Positions 12,870 to 13,344 of a stretch of 13,344 bases of DNA are shown in pieces. The stretch is from an uncultured Microbacterium sp. (GTDB lineage Bacteria; Actinomycetota; Actinomycetes; Actinomycetales; Microbacteriaceae), in NCBI GenBank assembly GCA_947647645.1, contig CANSLE010000037.1, forward strand, positions 1 through 13,344, in the 5' to 3' direction. The translations under genes and the position numbers were made by a program. Position 1 is the stretch's first letter. Every line of letters begins with the position of its first letter. Under the pieces are notes generated by a model, which searched no databases, was not told the origin of the DNA, and saw only the letters and a list, made by a program, of their open reading frames with translations.

Positions 12870-13344
12870 ATGACCATCCCTCCCACGCCCACCGTCCGCG
12901 ATCTGGGGGAGCGGGAGCTGCTGGGGCGGATCATGGCGGTGCTGGACGGGTCGTCCCGGGCGACGGTCGGTCCTGGCGACGACGCGGCCGTCGTCGCGGC
13001 ACCGGACGGACGCGTCGTCGTCTCCACCGACACGCTCGTGCACGGCCCCGACTTCCGTCTCGCCTGGTCGAGTGGGGCCGACCTCGGCTGGAAGGCCGCA
13101 GCGGTGAACCTGTCGGACATCGCGGCGATGGGCGCGCGCCCGACCGCCCTCTTCATCGCGCTGACGCTGCCGGATCGGACCCCGGCCGCCTTCGTGGAGG
13201 ACCTCGCCCACGGGCTCCGGGCCGCGTGCGACGTCCTCGCCCGCGGATGCGCGGTCGAGGGCGGCGACCTCGCATCCTCCGACACCCTCACGATCGCGGT
13301 CACCGTGCTGGGCACGCTCGACGGCGCGGCGCCCGTGCTGCGCT
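12870..13344 (+). CDS. thiL: Thiamine-monophosphate kinase (3' partial)
   Basis: Phosphorylates thiamine monophosphate to thiamine diphosphate, the active cofactor, with ATP in the cytosol. About 158 codons are present, roughly half of a normal ThiL; the frame is open to the window end. Visible motifs are VGPGDDAAVV (33-42) and STDTLVHGPDFR (52-63), which contribute Asp residues for Mg-ATP, the strongly typical VNLSDIAAMGARP (79-91), and EGGDLASSD near 129-137. The ATG at 12870 gives the expected short lead before the first motif (ELLGRI). The gene is divergent from the DUF3515 gene with only 19 bases between the two starts. Confidence 0.95.
   Translation, partial: MTIPPTPTVRDLGERELLGRIMAVLDGSSRATVGPGDDAAVVAAPDGRVVVSTDTLVHGPDFRLAWSSGADLGWKAAAVNLSDIAAMGARPTALFIALTLPDRTPAAFVEDLAHGLRAACDVLARGCAVEGGDLASSDTLTIAVTVLGTLDGAAPVLR

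Noticed and set aside
1..13344. CRISPR array, insertion sequence, toxin-antitoxin or defence cluster
   Set aside because: No regularly spaced repeats, transposase motifs, terminal inverted repeats, or composition change were seen on either strand.

Overview
The window is high-GC (roughly 70% by eye), densely coding DNA that looks like an actinomycete of the Microbacteriaceae, most probably Microbacterium or a close relative. Support for this: GC-rich third codon positions, the envelope cluster murA, plsC-like, gpsA, ddl, DUF3515 and thiL, a phosphotransferase HPr without any HPr kinase signal nearby, and TANNNT -10 elements placed 6 bases before start codons. The genus is an inference; no rRNA is present.

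Layout. (1) 1-1934: the end of a fructose-type PTS permease (fruA, 5' cut by the window) and ptsH. (2) 1949-2922: a hairpin between converging genes, a metallo-beta-lactamase-fold hydrolase on the minus strand, tRNA-Glu(CTC) and two terminator hairpins. (3) 2923-4604, minus strand: an ECF sigma factor overlapping by 4 bases a two-TM DUF4349 protein that is probably its membrane-bound regulator. (4) 4605-5823: a palindrome, a -10 element, a yybP-ykoY-type manganese riboswitch and a TerC-family membrane protein. (5) 5848-8015: a leucine leader peptide with attenuator-like structure, then leuC and leuD. (6) 8089-12337: murA, a PlsC-like acyltransferase, gpsA and ddl, tightly packed with overlaps. 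(7) 12341-13344: a hairpin between converging genes, a DUF3515 protein on the minus strand and the first half of thiL (cut by the window end).

How the parts work together. EII-Fru and HPr are the import end of the PTS phosphate relay. LeuC and LeuD form one isomerase of leucine synthesis and sit behind a leucine-sensing leader. MurA and Ddl act at the start of peptidoglycan precursor synthesis and at the D-Ala-D-Ala step; GpsA and the acyltransferase act in glycerophospholipid synthesis. TerC is probably a manganese exporter or metal-handling membrane protein, which fits the riboswitch in front of it.

No mobile element, CRISPR array or defence system was found, and no wholly new system. The most rewarding parts are the regulatory RNAs. 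The terC leader can be folded by hand into the full yybP-ykoY architecture, with an expression platform in which the P1 3' strand can instead pair with the ribosome binding site. The leuCD leader combines a probably leaderless leader peptide, an 11-bp hairpin, and a hairpin loop complementary to the leuC ribosome binding region. Other points are back-to-back overlapping leaderless promoters in a 19-bp gap, a 101-nt out-of-frame gpsA/ddl overlap, and an excess of the heptamer GGATGCC/GGCATCC.
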